Origin: Brachynemurus nebulosus
Taxonomy: Eukaryota > Arthropoda > Insecta > Neuroptera > Myrmeleontidae
Assembly (NCBI GenBank): GCA_035578155.1
Contig: JAPWDM010000021.1
Location: 4,941,704-5,005,703 of the forward strand
Direction of reading: 5' to 3'
DNA: 64,000 nucleotides
Made by a program: the position numbers and the translations under genes. Shown here piece by piece: positions 1-9,634 of this stretch. The first letter of the stretch is position 1; every line of letters starts with the position of its first letter. The notes under the pieces are model-generated. The model was not told the origin of the DNA. It saw only the letters and a program-made list of their open reading frames with translations, and did no database searches.

Positions 1-576
1 CTTGGATCGAAATACAGTATTATTATTATTATTATTATTATTATTTTTGAAATAAGTGTCTGTTTCCAGATGAAGCACCAGCAGTAATGGATTCCATGGT
101 TGGCAACAATTAACTCTTAACACAACAGTTGAAAATTCACAACAATAAGATTTAATGTTTTTTCACTAAAGTTTCGAACAAGATTGCGATTGAAGAAAAT
201 CTGTCGCGGTCTTTTATAGCAGAAAAATAGCCTGATGACGTCAACTATCACACTTTATGTAGCCATGCAGGTTAAAATCTGTTTTCAGATAAAATGATAC
301 AATCATATGATAAAGTTCATTTTTGCATATTAGACAGAAATCTTCGCTATTAATATTCAGCATTCCTGTTAATGACGTCAGCTAACAGTTTAAACCTGTT
401 TCCAGATAAAATATGATAAACTTATGAAAGTAACGCCATCTTTTCGTGGAATTTGGAATCAAGGTACAGAGTTCGCGGTAGTTCAGACTAGCAAGGCCAT
501 CTTTTAATGGCCAGTTTAACTATTAAAAAGGATTTTCAGCACCATCTATTGATAATTTTTCAAATTTACGGTCAAA
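1..576. other. AT-rich DNA without a gene
   Basis: An ATT trinucleotide run lies near 21-50. The phrase TGTTTCCAGAT recurs loosely near 60, 280 and 400. No coding region or recognisable element is visible. It may be intron of the CRAL-TRIO gene whose last exons follow. Confidence 0.5.
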
Positions 577-1084
577 ATCTCAGTGGTTTTTAAGAGCCCA
601 ATGTAACAAAATCAAAAAAAATTTACGGCCACTAAGGGAAGCCCTGATGTGAGTAATTGTTCTAGTCGGATCGAAGCAAGGTACAGATTGCAATAAAAAA
701 TATGACAATGCAGTTGTAGCACGCCGTCCCTTTTTTTAAAATTTACTGAGGGGTAGAGGTTAAAAAAAAAATAACAATGAAAAGGGCCATTCCGTTCAAT
801 GGTTAGAATCAAAATTGTTGTAAATTATTCTATAAAATTTTTCGAAGCTTGTTGAGACATCTTGTTGAAGACAAGAGCTTTTCTAGGTCAAGTGATTTAT
901 GAAAACAGTTTGGTTCTTAGGAAAATGAGGACCTCTTATAATACCATTCGTCCAAATTTTATCGATTTTCAAAAACAAGATAAAGACAGAAGATACAAAC
1001 AAATTTTCATGTTATATATAACACCAACTCTGACCCAAAAACATCAGGATTCGATGGAAATCACTATAATCATTCGCTATTTAG

Positions 1085-1949
1085 TTTATATGAATACTGA
1101 CATGGATGGCCTGTCATTGCAACAAACGTGGCAATTTACTCCATCATTCGCCCCAAACGAATAATCGACTGGTTACCGGTGAGGCTACTACTAAAAAATC
1201 CGTCCTCCAAAAACCGTTTTTTGGAGCCAAAAAAGTAATTTGCGGTTTATGTTTTCACAGGAAACTGTTCCATTACGTATAAAAAATATATACATATTGT
1301 TAATCAACCATACATTTTTAATATGGTAGTCGCACTATTTAAACCATTCTTGCAAGAAAAACTCAAAAGCCGTATTATTTACCATGGCACCGACAGCCCA
1401 AAATGTTTACCAGAATGTTCTGTGGGTAATTTAGATTTACCACCAGAGTGGCGACTGAAAACCAATTTCAAAATTCCCTGACTTTTCTCTGACTCTCAAT
1501 AAAATTCCAGGGCCTACTCCGAAAAAAAATATTGTTTAAATGTTAGTTATTTCTAAAAGTAAAGTTTTTTATGACCTTCTTTTTTTTTGCTCGTCAATGG
1601 CAAAAAATACAACCGAAGAGGAAAAAAACTTTTTTGAAAAACCATTCGCCGGGGTGAAAACTGAAAAAAATCCCTGACTACGACTGATATTCCCTGACTA
1701 ATCCAGAAACTTGAAATTTCCTGACTTTTCCAGATTTTCCAGGTCGATCGGCACCCTGACCACGTGTCAGTGGTAACCAGTGGTATGAATTGTTACTAAT
1801 GTGTGACAAAGAATATGAAGGTAAATCATTATTTAGACATGTTTTTGTAATGTGGTTCTGAAATTGAAAATTTACTAATGTTTTTCCTTTCTATATTTCC
1901 AGTTATTAACGACGTTAGGACTAATGAAGAGCTCAGCTCGTCGTACTAA
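1085..1949 (+). pseudogene. CRAL-TRIO domain protein, last three exons (broken)
   Basis: CRAL-TRIO proteins of the alpha-tocopherol transfer/clavesin type bind small lipids in the cytosol. Exon A (1085-1178) reads DMDGLSLQQTWQFTPSFA and ends at a GTGAGG donor. Exon B (1261-1443, resuming after a MITE at 1764-1820) follows the acceptor TTTTCACAG and reads NMVVALFKPFLQEKLKSRI, then a lipid-pocket end, then WYELLLMCDKEYE before the donor AAG/GTAAAT. Exon C (1903-1949) follows TATATTTCCAG and ends INDVRTNEELSSSY then TAA. Splice phases fit between exons. Lesions: two extra bases (CC) in exon A near 1151, two extra bases (TA) in exon B near 1290, and the MITE. Upstream exons are outside the window or lost. 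Family identification rests on motifs I recognise; confident for the family, not for the subfamily. Confidence 0.8.
1444..1758. mobile_element. hAT-like MITE inside CRAL-TRIO exon B
   Basis: The ends are CAGAGTGGCGACTGAAAA and, inverted, CAGGGTGCCGATCGACCTGG. ACCAC lies directly outside both ends (1439-1443 and 1759-1763), a 5-bp direct repeat consistent with a target duplication. The interior carries repeated AATTCCCTGACTTTTCCAG-like phrases also seen at 29279-29662, so the two are related. There is no transposase. Confidence 0.7.
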
Positions 1950-2930
1950 TTACTAGAAAAAATTTAACTGACGAACGTATATTGTCTTATATAGGTAACT
2001 GAAGGCAGTGCCGTAAAGAGTGATCATGTTGTAAATAAATTAAGCAAAACGTACCAAACTTGCAATTATACTTACAGAGATATAAATTTTTTATCTAAAA
2101 TATTGAAATATATGGCGGTACTAAAGGGGTTAACTCATATGGATATAATAAAGAGAAGGCTCAACCATAGGGAAATGTTATTTTTAAATGAAATTCTTAC
2201 GTTTTGGCGACATCAAAAAAGCCGACGTAATGTTAAAAATGAATCAAGTTAACAAATTCGGACTGTTTGCTTAACACGTTTACAGTCAAATATCTCACTT
2301 GAATAGTGGCCGTTTTAAAACAATAAAAAGAGAATATTTTGAATATTTTTTTGTCAGACAATTGTTAGTGTTAAACGAGCGTACCAATCTCTATGTATGT
2401 ACGCGACGATTCAAGCACGGCAGAGTTTTATATTTGTAATATTGTAACATCTATGCAAATGTGTATCACGTAATTCGCCACAATTATATTTGCGATGTGC
2501 CTAGTATATTTACAATGTTTAATTTCGTATCGCACATTTCGTTTACAATACAATGAATGAGTAATGCCTTTCTATAGTAACGCAACATTGGTACCTACAT
2601 CTGCAGTTGCCATTTTTATACATGCGCCCAATAATTACAATATTGCACACGTATAAAAGTGTTACTATTATGGCAGTTGGAGTTTCTCTCACTCCCCGGT
2701 TATATTCCCAAAAAATTATATAGGTTCAATTCGATCCGGATCATACCGAAGATCAAAATAATTTTGTTCTATAAGTTGATACTTCGTTTGATATACAATA
2801 TGAAGAAACGGAAACGATCATATCGTTGGGAACTTCATAAGCATCATCTCTCAGAACGGAATGAGCCATCACATGGATGCCCTGGAAAAAAAGTATAACT
2901 GCCATATGCAAGAAATACATTTATGAAGGG
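1950..2930. other. 3' flank of the CRAL-TRIO pseudogene
   Basis: Non-coding and AT-rich. It is conserved with 28151-28860 and 29942-30218, with an empty insertion site at about 2648-2656 (CACACGTATAAAAG) corresponding to the MITE in copy 2. No gene is seen. Confidence 0.6.
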
Positions 2931-3079
2931 TTCATCAATAAAACCATCAACCAAAGAGAAATATCAGCAAATGGTAGCGTCTTATTTCTCGCTTTTTGTA
3001 AAGTATTCAACAATATCAGTTTCTGTAAAATTTTAATTGTTACCGTTTTTAAAAGAAGTTTATTGTTGTTGTTGTCAAT

Positions 3080-3476
3080 AATGGAATTGAACTATCAAGC
3101 TAGTGTCAGTCAACAAGATCCAGCACTTACTTCGGAACTAGTAAGAAGCCTTAACAAATTTGGAAAAGTTAAGCCGTGGTTGAAACTGGGTGACATGGTT
3201 ATAAAAAAACCATATAGAATTATTGATGTCAAACAAATCCAGTCGAAATTTGATCCGACCTGAATGAAGACTGTGTTGGAATTAGAAAATGGATACTTGT
3301 CGTTACCTGCTCGGTTCGATAATATGGATGCGCCGTCGTTTGAGCGATTGAAATACACACTTACTTTAGCCGTGGTCAATAATGGTGTAGTAGGCAAAAC
3401 ATTTTGGATTGAATTCGAAGAAATAAATTTGCTAGAATACTACAATTCTGCGCACTGTGATAATACTTGTAATTAA
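3080..3476 (+). pseudogene. Small Polinton protein of unknown function, one in-frame stop
   Basis: The reading frame starts at ATG 3080 (MELNYQASV) and continues through a TGA at 3261-3263 that is directly followed by ATG in the same frame, ending CDNTCN at 3476. About 131 residues in total. A central stretch reads KLGDMVIKKPYRIIDVKQI, then LELENGYLSLPARF, a pattern of short strands that resembles small OB-fold-like proteins, but I assign no function. The track from 2877 to 3079 in the same frame is satellite sequence, not gene. It is the first gene after the satellite border on the plus strand. Confidence 0.55.
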
Positions 3477-3578
3477 TAATAATTTTTTGTTATATAAAAT
3501 CATATATGTATATATCTTTTTTTAAAATAAACAAATAAATAAATAAAAAAACTATTTTTTTTTCAAAAAATTATTTTA

Positions 3579-4077
3579 TTAAAAATTTTTTGTTTCACAA
3601 TAGTAATGTTTGTACATAGATATTACATTTTGTAATGCACAATGTCCAGAAAAATGACTTCCGCATCGCAGGCTGTTGTAAGTTGTTACCAGGGCCCGTA
3701 GCTTTGGACAGCTGAGTACTTCTTCAAAATTCATGATTGTGATTGTTGATGGCAGTAGTTGTTTAAGATAGCGAAATTTTCCTTCACCCTTCACGTACAC
3801 GATTCGAGTTGTGCGTAATGCATCCATTAAAATATATTGCAACTGTTCATAGTCAATGTGTACATCCGCCCAAGAGAATCCATGATGATTTTTTCATAAC
3901 CATCGAACAGTCTGTAGGTCCTTTTCACTCAAACCACAAAATGGAATTGGCGATTCAAAAACGAAATGTTGTAGTGTGTAGTCATCATTATAATATCCGT
4001 TATCAGAAGACATAAAAACGTGCTTTTGTTGTATTTGGAAATCCTTGAAAGTCAACAATCGCCACGTCGTCGGTCAT
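3579..4077 (-). pseudogene. Unknown conserved Polinton protein, frameshifted
   Basis: Reading starts at ATG 4077 with MTDDVAIVDFQGF and runs into a stop after about 24 codons. The rest lies in another frame: FESPIPFCGLSEKDLQTVRW, then WADVHIDYEQLQYILMDALR, then RIVYVKGEGKFRYLKQLL, ending at 3579. There is a further TGA after the W of VRW. I recall proteins with a VDFQGF start and a VYVKG segment as common companions of insect Polintons, with unknown role. It lies downstream of the major capsid gene on the same strand, so it may belong to the late block. Confidence 0.55.
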
Positions 4078-4134
4078 CGTCAATGACGCAAAGTCTAAAG
4101 TAAGAATAATCGGTCTAAAAATCAAATACGGCTT

Positions 4135-5343
4135 TTATACAAATTTCGTGACGATGTTTGTCAATGGATTATATTGAACTATGCGATCGTGTAATAACAA
4201 GCAATATGCTGATGTATTCTCTGGTATTTCCTTTGATGTTTTAAATTAAATTCATATATCCACAGGTCCACTTTTCAGAGATTCGTTTTGATGAGAGCAA
4301 TCAATGAATATGATGGGAGCAATTTTTTTGTACTCTTCACAATTTAACAATGATTCATTTGTAGTATTCTTCAAGTCATTGTAGGCTTCTTGAAATTTTG
4401 AATACATATGGTATGCCAGTGCATATTTATTATTAGCGAAATCTAAATTCAGGTCCATGTATGGATATTTCTCTGAATTCAAATACACCTTGATATCAAA
4501 AAGTTCACAGTGATCGAAAATGGTAGCATTTTTCTCTTTTTTATTACGCCGATCTGTTTGTAATGCAAATACAATATAACGAGGTTTTTCCAATTGTGTC
4601 GTTGTTTTCACCGTCCAAATGTGTTTCGTTATTGGAACCGTCGGCTGTATGTGCATATCCCAAGTGCGAAAAGCGATAGGTATATCTTGACTATTTTCCA
4701 CAATTTTAAACAATCTTAATTTCGACTCATCAGCAACTGTAACATGCGGAACCATCCACTGAATTTTGTGTAAATGAAAAGTGACGTCATCCGTTACTGA
4801 AACAATATCCAGATCGGTTCGCGCACGAATCATAATCAGTTGATGTATTGCATTAATAATAACTTTCTTATAATGATTAATGAAACCAAACACTCGATCC
4901 AACGGTAGACAGAAGCTAAAATACCTCTTGTTAGATACTTTGATTTTTTCATCTGGACCACACCATCCTGCGTTTTGTAGCTGCTGGCTCTGGTTTTCAT
5001 TTAAAGATAAATAATTCATTAGTGTAGTTGTTGGACCGATGTATTTACACTGATCAATTTCCACATCGTTTAGTTCACATCGCATTTCTTCAAACAAGTA
5101 CGCCATTGAATGATTGCTTAATTCCGCTGTAGTCGATATTGTTCCATCACTCTTCAGCAGTTGTCCTTCTATGTAAAGATAACTCTTGTGCGGTAATAAA
5201 ATTAAATTTTGATCCTGTATACAAATTCGAATTTCGTCGCTGTTGTTATATGCATTCAAAAATGGTGAATATACATGCTCCTCTAGCTTCGAAATGCTTT
5301 CATCAAAATTAATAGTCGTATCGACGTTTAAAATACTATTCAT
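4135..5343 (-). pseudogene. Major capsid protein, double jelly roll, C-terminal frameshift
   Basis: This forms the hexameric capsomers of the presumed virion. The main ORF (4252-5343, 363 residues) starts MNSILNVDTTINFDESI, the usual opening of insect Polinton double-jelly-roll capsid proteins. It includes LPHKSYLYIEGQL, the loop RVFGFINHYKKVIINAIHQL and a late GVDI-type ending that stops early at 4252. The expected C-terminus, with HDRIVQYNPLTNIVTKF, continues in another frame to a TAA at 4135-4137, so one frameshift near 4245 has cut about 38 residues. Expected length is about 400 residues. It starts 8 nt inside the end of the upstream 55-aa gene. Confidence 0.8.
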
Positions 5344-5503
5344 ATTTTCTCTTCTTCTTTTTCTTCAAAGTCAAACCCAACTGTTGTAAAACATTTGCGT
5401 TTGCCAAAGTTAACGGTCGCTTTCTTGTCACTGATCTGCTTAGGCTGGTGGTAAGTTGTAAACTGTGTGATTGTATCGGTTTTTCTTCATTAAATACCAA
5501 CAT
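5336..5503 (-). CDS. Small basic protein, 55 aa, unknown
   Basis: ATG at 5503 gives MLVFNEEKPIQSHSLQ, then RKRPLTLANANVLQQLGL, then a lysine-rich tail ending KYE with stop TAG at 5336-5338. The stop overlaps the ATG of the capsid gene. It sits between the minor and major capsid genes. Tight packing and a clean frame argue for a real small gene. The LT-x2-N-x4-L-x2-LGL pattern recurs, as I recall, in small proteins of insect Polintons. Function unknown; the basic tail could bind nucleic acid (inference). Confidence 0.5.
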   Translation of the reverse strand: MLVFNEEKPIQSHSLQLTTSLSRSVTRKRPLTLANANVLQQLGLTLKKKKKRKYE

Positions 5504-5505
5504 GT

Positions 5506-6203
5506 TTATGCCGGCTTTAAGTGTAACTTAATCGTTATCGTTTCGTCTCGAAAATTAACCAAATTGCCGTCTTGATCCACAATACGGAGCACTAGAGATG
5601 TTATTCGTTGCACGCTCATAGGCATATAGATTATTGTATTTGGTGTCTCACTTATTTTATACCTAGCTTCAACTTGTATAGAAAACGAATAGATATTATG
5701 TGACTCAATGTTATTCAGGTAGCTGTTTTTTGTAATATTTGTCTCAATTTGCACCAGATTGACTTTCATAATGTTCATTGGCTTATCCGAATTATAGTAG
5801 TGATCCCCCGGTAGTTTCCGTTTATTGAAACCCAACAATGACCCGATAGATCGGTCTTTATCGAAATGTATTGTTTCGGTACATTTAATTGAACTTTTTA
5901 ACGTATTGTTATTTGCACGTAGTAAAAGCTGCGCATTTTTTTACCACTTTTTGCCAACATATCATCTATATAAGTTTCCAAGTTTTCCAAGTCGTAGTTA
6001 CCAACAGGTATCTCGATGTAATGCGGAGCCTTGTCGTCATCACCGAAATGAAACAAATTATTTGTTTCATCCACGTTTGGTACAGAATTATACGTCTCGA
6101 AATTAATTAGTCCACAAACATAATTACCGGGTAATTAAATAGGCGGCAAATATGCAGAGGTTAATATTGATGAGTTTCCACTTAAGGTTAGTGTGAACGA
6201 CAT
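5506..6203 (-). pseudogene. Minor capsid (penton-like) protein, stop and frameshift
   Basis: ATG at 6203 gives MSFTLTLSGNSSI and meets an in-frame TAA at about 6135-6137. The frame then stays open (NYVCGLINFETYNS, then IEIPVGNYDLENLETYI) to about 5940, where an indel in an A-rich run shifts it. It continues in a new frame through SIGSLLGFNKRKLPGDHYY and MSVQRITSLVLRIVDQDGN to the stop at 5506. The layout (short beta-rich protein, between protease and major capsid) fits the single-jelly-roll minor capsid protein of Polintons, which fills the fivefold vertices. Confident that it is the usual gene at this place, less so of the vertex role. Confidence 0.65.
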
Positions 6204-6252
6204 GATGTTTAAGACACAAATAAGCCAAGTTATACATTACAGAAATATTTAT

Positions 6253-6651
6253 TTATACAAAATTGCTTTTGTTGTATAAAAATTCTAAACAAAGATGACC
6301 ACAATTAAAATTATTATAATTTTGATAAACATTATAATTATATTTAGTATTGTTTCCATGTAGATATTTTGCAACTTCAACAGGCGGTGGTAAATTCCCA
6401 TAACTATCAAAATATTCCACATTTTTATTGTTTTTTTCATATGCCACCCAATGACTTCCAGATCCAGATGAACTTTCCAAATTAACAACACCACATTCCT
6501 TTCGCCATGGTCGTTTTGGTAATTCGTCCCTCATGAATACACCACGGAAATTTGGTAAATGCTTGGTTCCAAACTGATAGATGTCGTAATTAGTTAACGG
6601 TCTATTGGGCAGCTCGCTCAGTGGTTTTTTGATTCGATAAAAAGACCCCAT
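6253..6651 (-). CDS. Adenain-like cysteine protease (maturation protease)
   Basis: A 132-residue protein of the Ulp1/adenovirus protease clan. Motifs are in order: GSHWVAY with the catalytic His, YFDSYG with the Asp, and NFNCGHLCLEF with the catalytic Cys. WVAY followed by a FDSYG turn is the family signature. In Polintons it is expected to cleave capsid or core proteins during maturation. The ORF is unbroken and its start overlaps the end of the upstream pX-like gene by about 30 nt, typical of a compact late operon-like block. The family length is about 130-200 residues, so this may be a near-complete form. Confidence 0.85.
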   Translation of the reverse strand: MGSFYRIKKPLSELPNRPLTNYDIYQFGTKHLPNFRGVFMRDELPKRPWRKECGVVNLESSSGSGSHWVAYEKNNKNVEYFDSYGNLPPPVEVAKYLHGNNTKYNYNVYQNYNNFNCGHLCLEFLYNKSNFV

Positions 6652-6968
6652 CCTTTTCTGTACGGTTTTAAATAAAGTCCAGTACCAGATTTCGATCCGA
6701 GAGCGATTGCTTCCATCATTTTGTTATGTCTCTGATTTTCATCCAACTGTTTCTGCCCTGTTTTGTACGTATTAATTGCTTCTGCAACAACAGCTGCGCC
6801 ACCAGCAAGTGACTTCACGGCAGACAATCCAGCAAATAGTGGAACTAGAAATGGTAAAATTCCACCAGTTTTTGGTATCGGTATAATTCTTGGCGATGTA
6901 AACTGATTCTTGTTCTTCTTAAAAATTTCACGAAGAATTTTTTCAACCTTCTCCCAAATTGCGTTCAA
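6618..6968 (-). CDS. pX/core-like membrane-active protein
   Basis: A 116-residue protein. A basic start (KILREIFKKNKN) is followed by PIPKTGGILPFLVPLFAGLS and a glycine/alanine-rich hydrophobic helix (KSLAGGAAVVAEAIN), then TGLYLKPYRKGWGLF near the end. This pattern matches the small pX-like proteins of adintoviruses and Polintons, compared with adenovirus minor core proteins. The given start may be secondary: the frame upstream is disturbed by an inverted duplication (about 6930-6962 against 6993-7023), and the natural protein may begin further upstream. It lies between PLA2 and protease genes. Confidence 0.65.
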   Translation of the reverse strand: MNAIWEKVEKILREIFKKNKNQFTSPRIIPIPKTGGILPFLVPLFAGLSAVKSLAGGAAVVAEAINTYKTGQKQLDENQRHNKMMEAIALGSKSGTGLYLKPYRKGWGLFIESKNH

Positions 6969-7023
6969 CGTTTTCCTATCCCAATATGGCAGGCATATTG
7001 GGAGAAGGTTGAAAAAACTTCTT
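6930..7023. repeat. Short inverted duplication in the 5' part of the pX-like gene
   Basis: TTTTTCAACCTTCTCCCAA at about 6938-6956 is repeated inverted as TTGGGAGAAGGTTGAAAAAA near 6996-7015. The two arms of about 30 bp flank about 35 bp. The copy has probably disrupted the natural N-terminus of the pX-like protein. Confidence 0.55.
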
Positions 7024-7116
7024 AAAAATTGTTTTAGCCGCTTTCAGTGCTTTTTTGACTGAATCTTTTATAGTTTTTGGTTTGTTTCTCTTCAATATAC
7101 TTCTTATATCACGAAC

Positions 7117-7557
7117 TCAAGCACCAAATATTAATTTCTTTCCATTTTTGTTTGCCTTCTTCCTATTTGAATGGCCCATCCCCAATTTTACTTTTGATTT
7201 CATCGCGTTCGTCACAGCCCAAGCAGCAGCTCGTTCACCAAAATTTGCCCCTGGTGATTTAACTCGTTCCCACGCTTTGTTGGCTAAAATTAAATCAGCC
7301 TTGTGTCGATCGTTAATATTTTTGAATTGTGAATAGGCGATATCGTGTTCTTTATATGCAGCGTCCAATTTGTTTATACCGGGGTCGCCTCGCAACAGTC
7401 GTTCTCGTAGTTTAGTTCCAGGTCCACAATACTGGTAGCCGGGTATGTGTAGTTCAAATGGCAGCTTGTTGATTGTAGTATTTATTAGTCCCCTACCAGA
7501 TGTTTTCACTTTACTTGTTCGTCTGCAACTGGCACCTTGTTGTTTTCGCACAGGCAT
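7117..7557 (-). CDS. Phospholipase A2-like protein
   Basis: A 146-residue protein. The N-terminus is basic (VRKQQGASCRRTSK). The PLA2 core is clear: GYQYCGPGTKLRERLLRGDP is the calcium loop (Y-x-G-P-G), and LDAAYKEHDIAYSQF carries the His-Asp catalytic dyad. This is the same architecture as the PLA2 of parvovirus VP1 and of adintoviruses, where it helps particles leave endosomes. The tail (KSKVKLGMGHSNRKKANKNG) is basic. The ORF is intact with all key residues. It is the first gene of the minus-strand late block, facing the ATPase across a 120-bp divergent promoter region. Confidence 0.85.
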   Translation of the reverse strand: MPVRKQQGASCRRTSKVKTSGRGLINTTINKLPFELHIPGYQYCGPGTKLRERLLRGDPGINKLDAAYKEHDIAYSQFKNINDRHKADLILANKAWERVKSPGANFGERAAAWAVTNAMKSKVKLGMGHSNRKKANKNGKKLIFGA

Positions 7558-7677
7558 ATTAAGGTGAACTGAAAACAGAAATGTATGCTAACTGTTTTTA
7601 TAGATATTATAAATAGATTAAAATTTTACGTAATTTGTTAGTATACGAAATAATCTAATTCGAACAACAGTAATAAA
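7558..7677. promoter_or_regulatory. Divergent promoter region
   Basis: Between the oppositely oriented PLA2 and ATPase genes. TATAAATAG at 7608-7616 points to the ATPase. On the other strand CTATAAAAACAG (about 7592-7603) lies about 40 bp before the PLA2 start. These are TATA-like boxes at plausible distances; no experimental start is known. Confidence 0.5.
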
Positions 7678-8376
7678 ATGTCTTCATTTATAAAACAGCG
7701 GGAAACCCTAGCGGTAACTGATTTTGAATTGTCATTGAATAATGGCGATAGCTCCAAGAAAAACGGTCCACTGCTACCCAACAGTATTAGAGCAGTCGTT
7801 TGTGGACCGAGTGGATGTGAAAAAACTTCACTGCTTATTTCAATAATACAACATCCCAATGGCTTGACGTTTGAAAATATATACATCTACTCCAAATCAT
7901 TGCATCAACCGAAATATGAATATCTAAAACAAATTATTAAACTTGTTAAAAGTATGGGGTTTTTCACATTCTCCAATAACGAATATGTCGTACCACCAAT
8001 GGACGCTTTACCAAATTCATTGATAATATTCGATGATGTATTTGTACGGGAGAAAAAAGCCATAATAGAAGAATATTTTTGTCAATCTCGACACTACAAC
8101 GACGATTGTTTTTACCTAACACAAGCGTATACAGCAGCACCCAAACACAATATTCGGGACAATACAAATTTTATTGCTGTCTTCAAACAAGCTGATCTGA
8201 ACCTTAAACATATTTACGATGACCACATCAATACCGACATGTCTTTCATAGACTTCAAAAACCTATGTTAAGAGTGCTGGCGAGATAAATATGGATTCTT
8301 AACTATCTGCAAAGAAGACGATATTCACAATGGGAGACATCGAAACAAGCTTGACCGCTTTTGGAGAGGGCGTTGA
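7678..8376 (+). pseudogene. Packaging ATPase (FtsK/HerA, A32-like), early stop and Walker A change
   Basis: This motor would pump DNA into the capsid. The ORF runs from ATG 7678 to TAA 8269-8271 (197 residues). The same frame continues open after the stop for about 34 codons (CWRDKYGFLTICKEDDIHNG) to TGA 8374-8376, so the stop is premature. Walker A reads GPSGCEKT where the family has GPSGCGKT: the second glycine is Glu, which should spoil phosphate binding. Walker B is SLIIFDDVF. A downstream FYLTQAYTAAPKHNIRDNTN segment carries the usual sensor region. Two independent lesions suggest that selection has ceased. Confidence 0.85.
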
Positions 8377-8495
8377 TGAGCTGACCAACCGGTGCATTAA
8401 CTGTGTTATTCCAGTCTGATAACCGGTTTCAACAGGCTGTCAACTGCTATAACTACGGCAGTAATCGAGCTGTTAGCTGATATTAATCCCTTACT

Positions 8496-8503
8496 TATAA
8501 ATA
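8496..8503 (+). promoter_or_regulatory. TATA-like box
   Basis: TATAAATA lies about 70 bp before the ATG at 8567 of the next gene. Plausible but not decisive in AT-rich DNA. Confidence 0.35.
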
Positions 8504-8566
8504 AGCAGCTGTCATGATGAAGTTTCAGTTCTTGAGAGACCGTTGCATGAAACACTTGTCACCAAG

Positions 8567-9632
8567 ATGGATAAGAGGAAGAAGGAGCTTGCTAAAAAGA
8601 ATATTATAAAAACGGCAAGCAATATACGGAAAAAATTTAAGGCCTTACGATCGGGGAAGGTGGAATCAGAGATGTTGTTACAAAGTACACTAGAACCAGT
8701 AACCGCCCCGCTTAAAGAAATAGCTACAAAATTAAGTGATGAAAAACAAAGACATCCTATAAAAGTGGAAACAAAAAATGAACAAATGCAAGTATTAGAT
8801 ACGTTTACACCTATAATTAAAAAGAAAAAATTAGAAAACCAAACTGCATACTACAGTAATCTGCCAACGAAGGAGGAAGATACTACAGTACAAGATGTTC
8901 CAGAAGATGTTTTTGAATCATATCCAGAAGAACAACAAAATGTACTTGAAACACCAAAATTTTTTGGATCAGCACAAAGTGTTGTTCGAAAATTAATGCC
9001 GACACCTGAAGATTTGACAAAACAGTTTGGATTAATAGCAAGAAATTATTTACAGTTATACCTTCAACCAAATAGCGGTATTGATACAGTATACGGGCCG
9101 TACAAAAAAGGTGATGAATGGATGATTGGAAATCAACCGTTTCAAATAGTTAGTGATGATATAGTAATTGACAATATTACGTATGAAGGCACCCCCGGTT
9201 TATATGAGTTGATTTTAATGAACATACCAAAAAGTGGTTTATATAATACTAAAGATTTAAATGCGTATAGGAAAATTTTAAAGCAAACAAATGCGCACAG
9301 ACGAAATTACAATTCAAACCAGCAAATTAAAGGTAGCTCAAGTTTTAAGTACGTAAACATTATTAGTCAGCTGTTTCCAATCAGTTCCGCTACAAAAGCA
9401 ATACTAAGAAAAATATATGGCACAAGAAGTCGCGTCGGAAGCTTTCCAAGATCCGGACATGGTTTAATGCAGTTCAATAATTTGCAAAAACTTTATATAC
9501 TGGGACGATCCGAATGAACTGGTCAGTCGACTACGATTACCAGTAGCATCACAAGAGGCGGAGCATACCGGACATAATAATGAAATTATATCCATCATCG
9601 AAGAACTGAGGGAAGCAGATATTATCGAGTAA
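8567..9632 (+). pseudogene. Polinton protein with DUF8207-like C-terminal half, frameshift near the end
   Basis: ATG 8567 (MDKRKKELAKKNIIKTASN) is preferred; the open frame extends slightly upstream without an ATG. The first half is charged and coiled-coil-like. The second half holds FGLIARNYLQLYLQ, then DTVYGPYKKGDEWMIGNQPF and ITYEGTPGLYELILMNIP, a combination I recall as the DUF8207 family common in insect Polintons. Near 9495 the frame shifts: the ORF stops at 9517, while another frame continues WDDPNELVSRLRLPVASQE to TAA 9630-9632. The next gene begins 2 nt later. A structural or packaging role is plausible from the position but unproven. Confidence 0.65.
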
Positions 9633-9634
9633 TT

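Larger units (their letters stand above)
577..2997 (+). repeat. Segmental duplication, copy 1 (CRAL-TRIO gene tail plus 3' flank)
   Basis: This segment matches 27474-30285 closely by eye. Both copies share the phrase starting AAGAGCCCAATGTAACA, an 80-bp intron, a long 3' flank and the start of a 137-bp satellite unit. Copy 1 alone has about 700 bp (about 1109-1813) carrying exon sequence that copy 2 lacks. Copy 2 has a 1075-bp MITE that copy 1 lacks. Homology stops at about 2997, inside a satellite unit, where Polinton-side sequence begins. Confidence 0.85.

Noticed and set aside
862..1164. 100-aa ORF taken as a gene
   Set aside because: Only its last 25 residues are real: they are CRAL-TRIO exon A. 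The earlier part is intron conserved in copy 2 without coding character.
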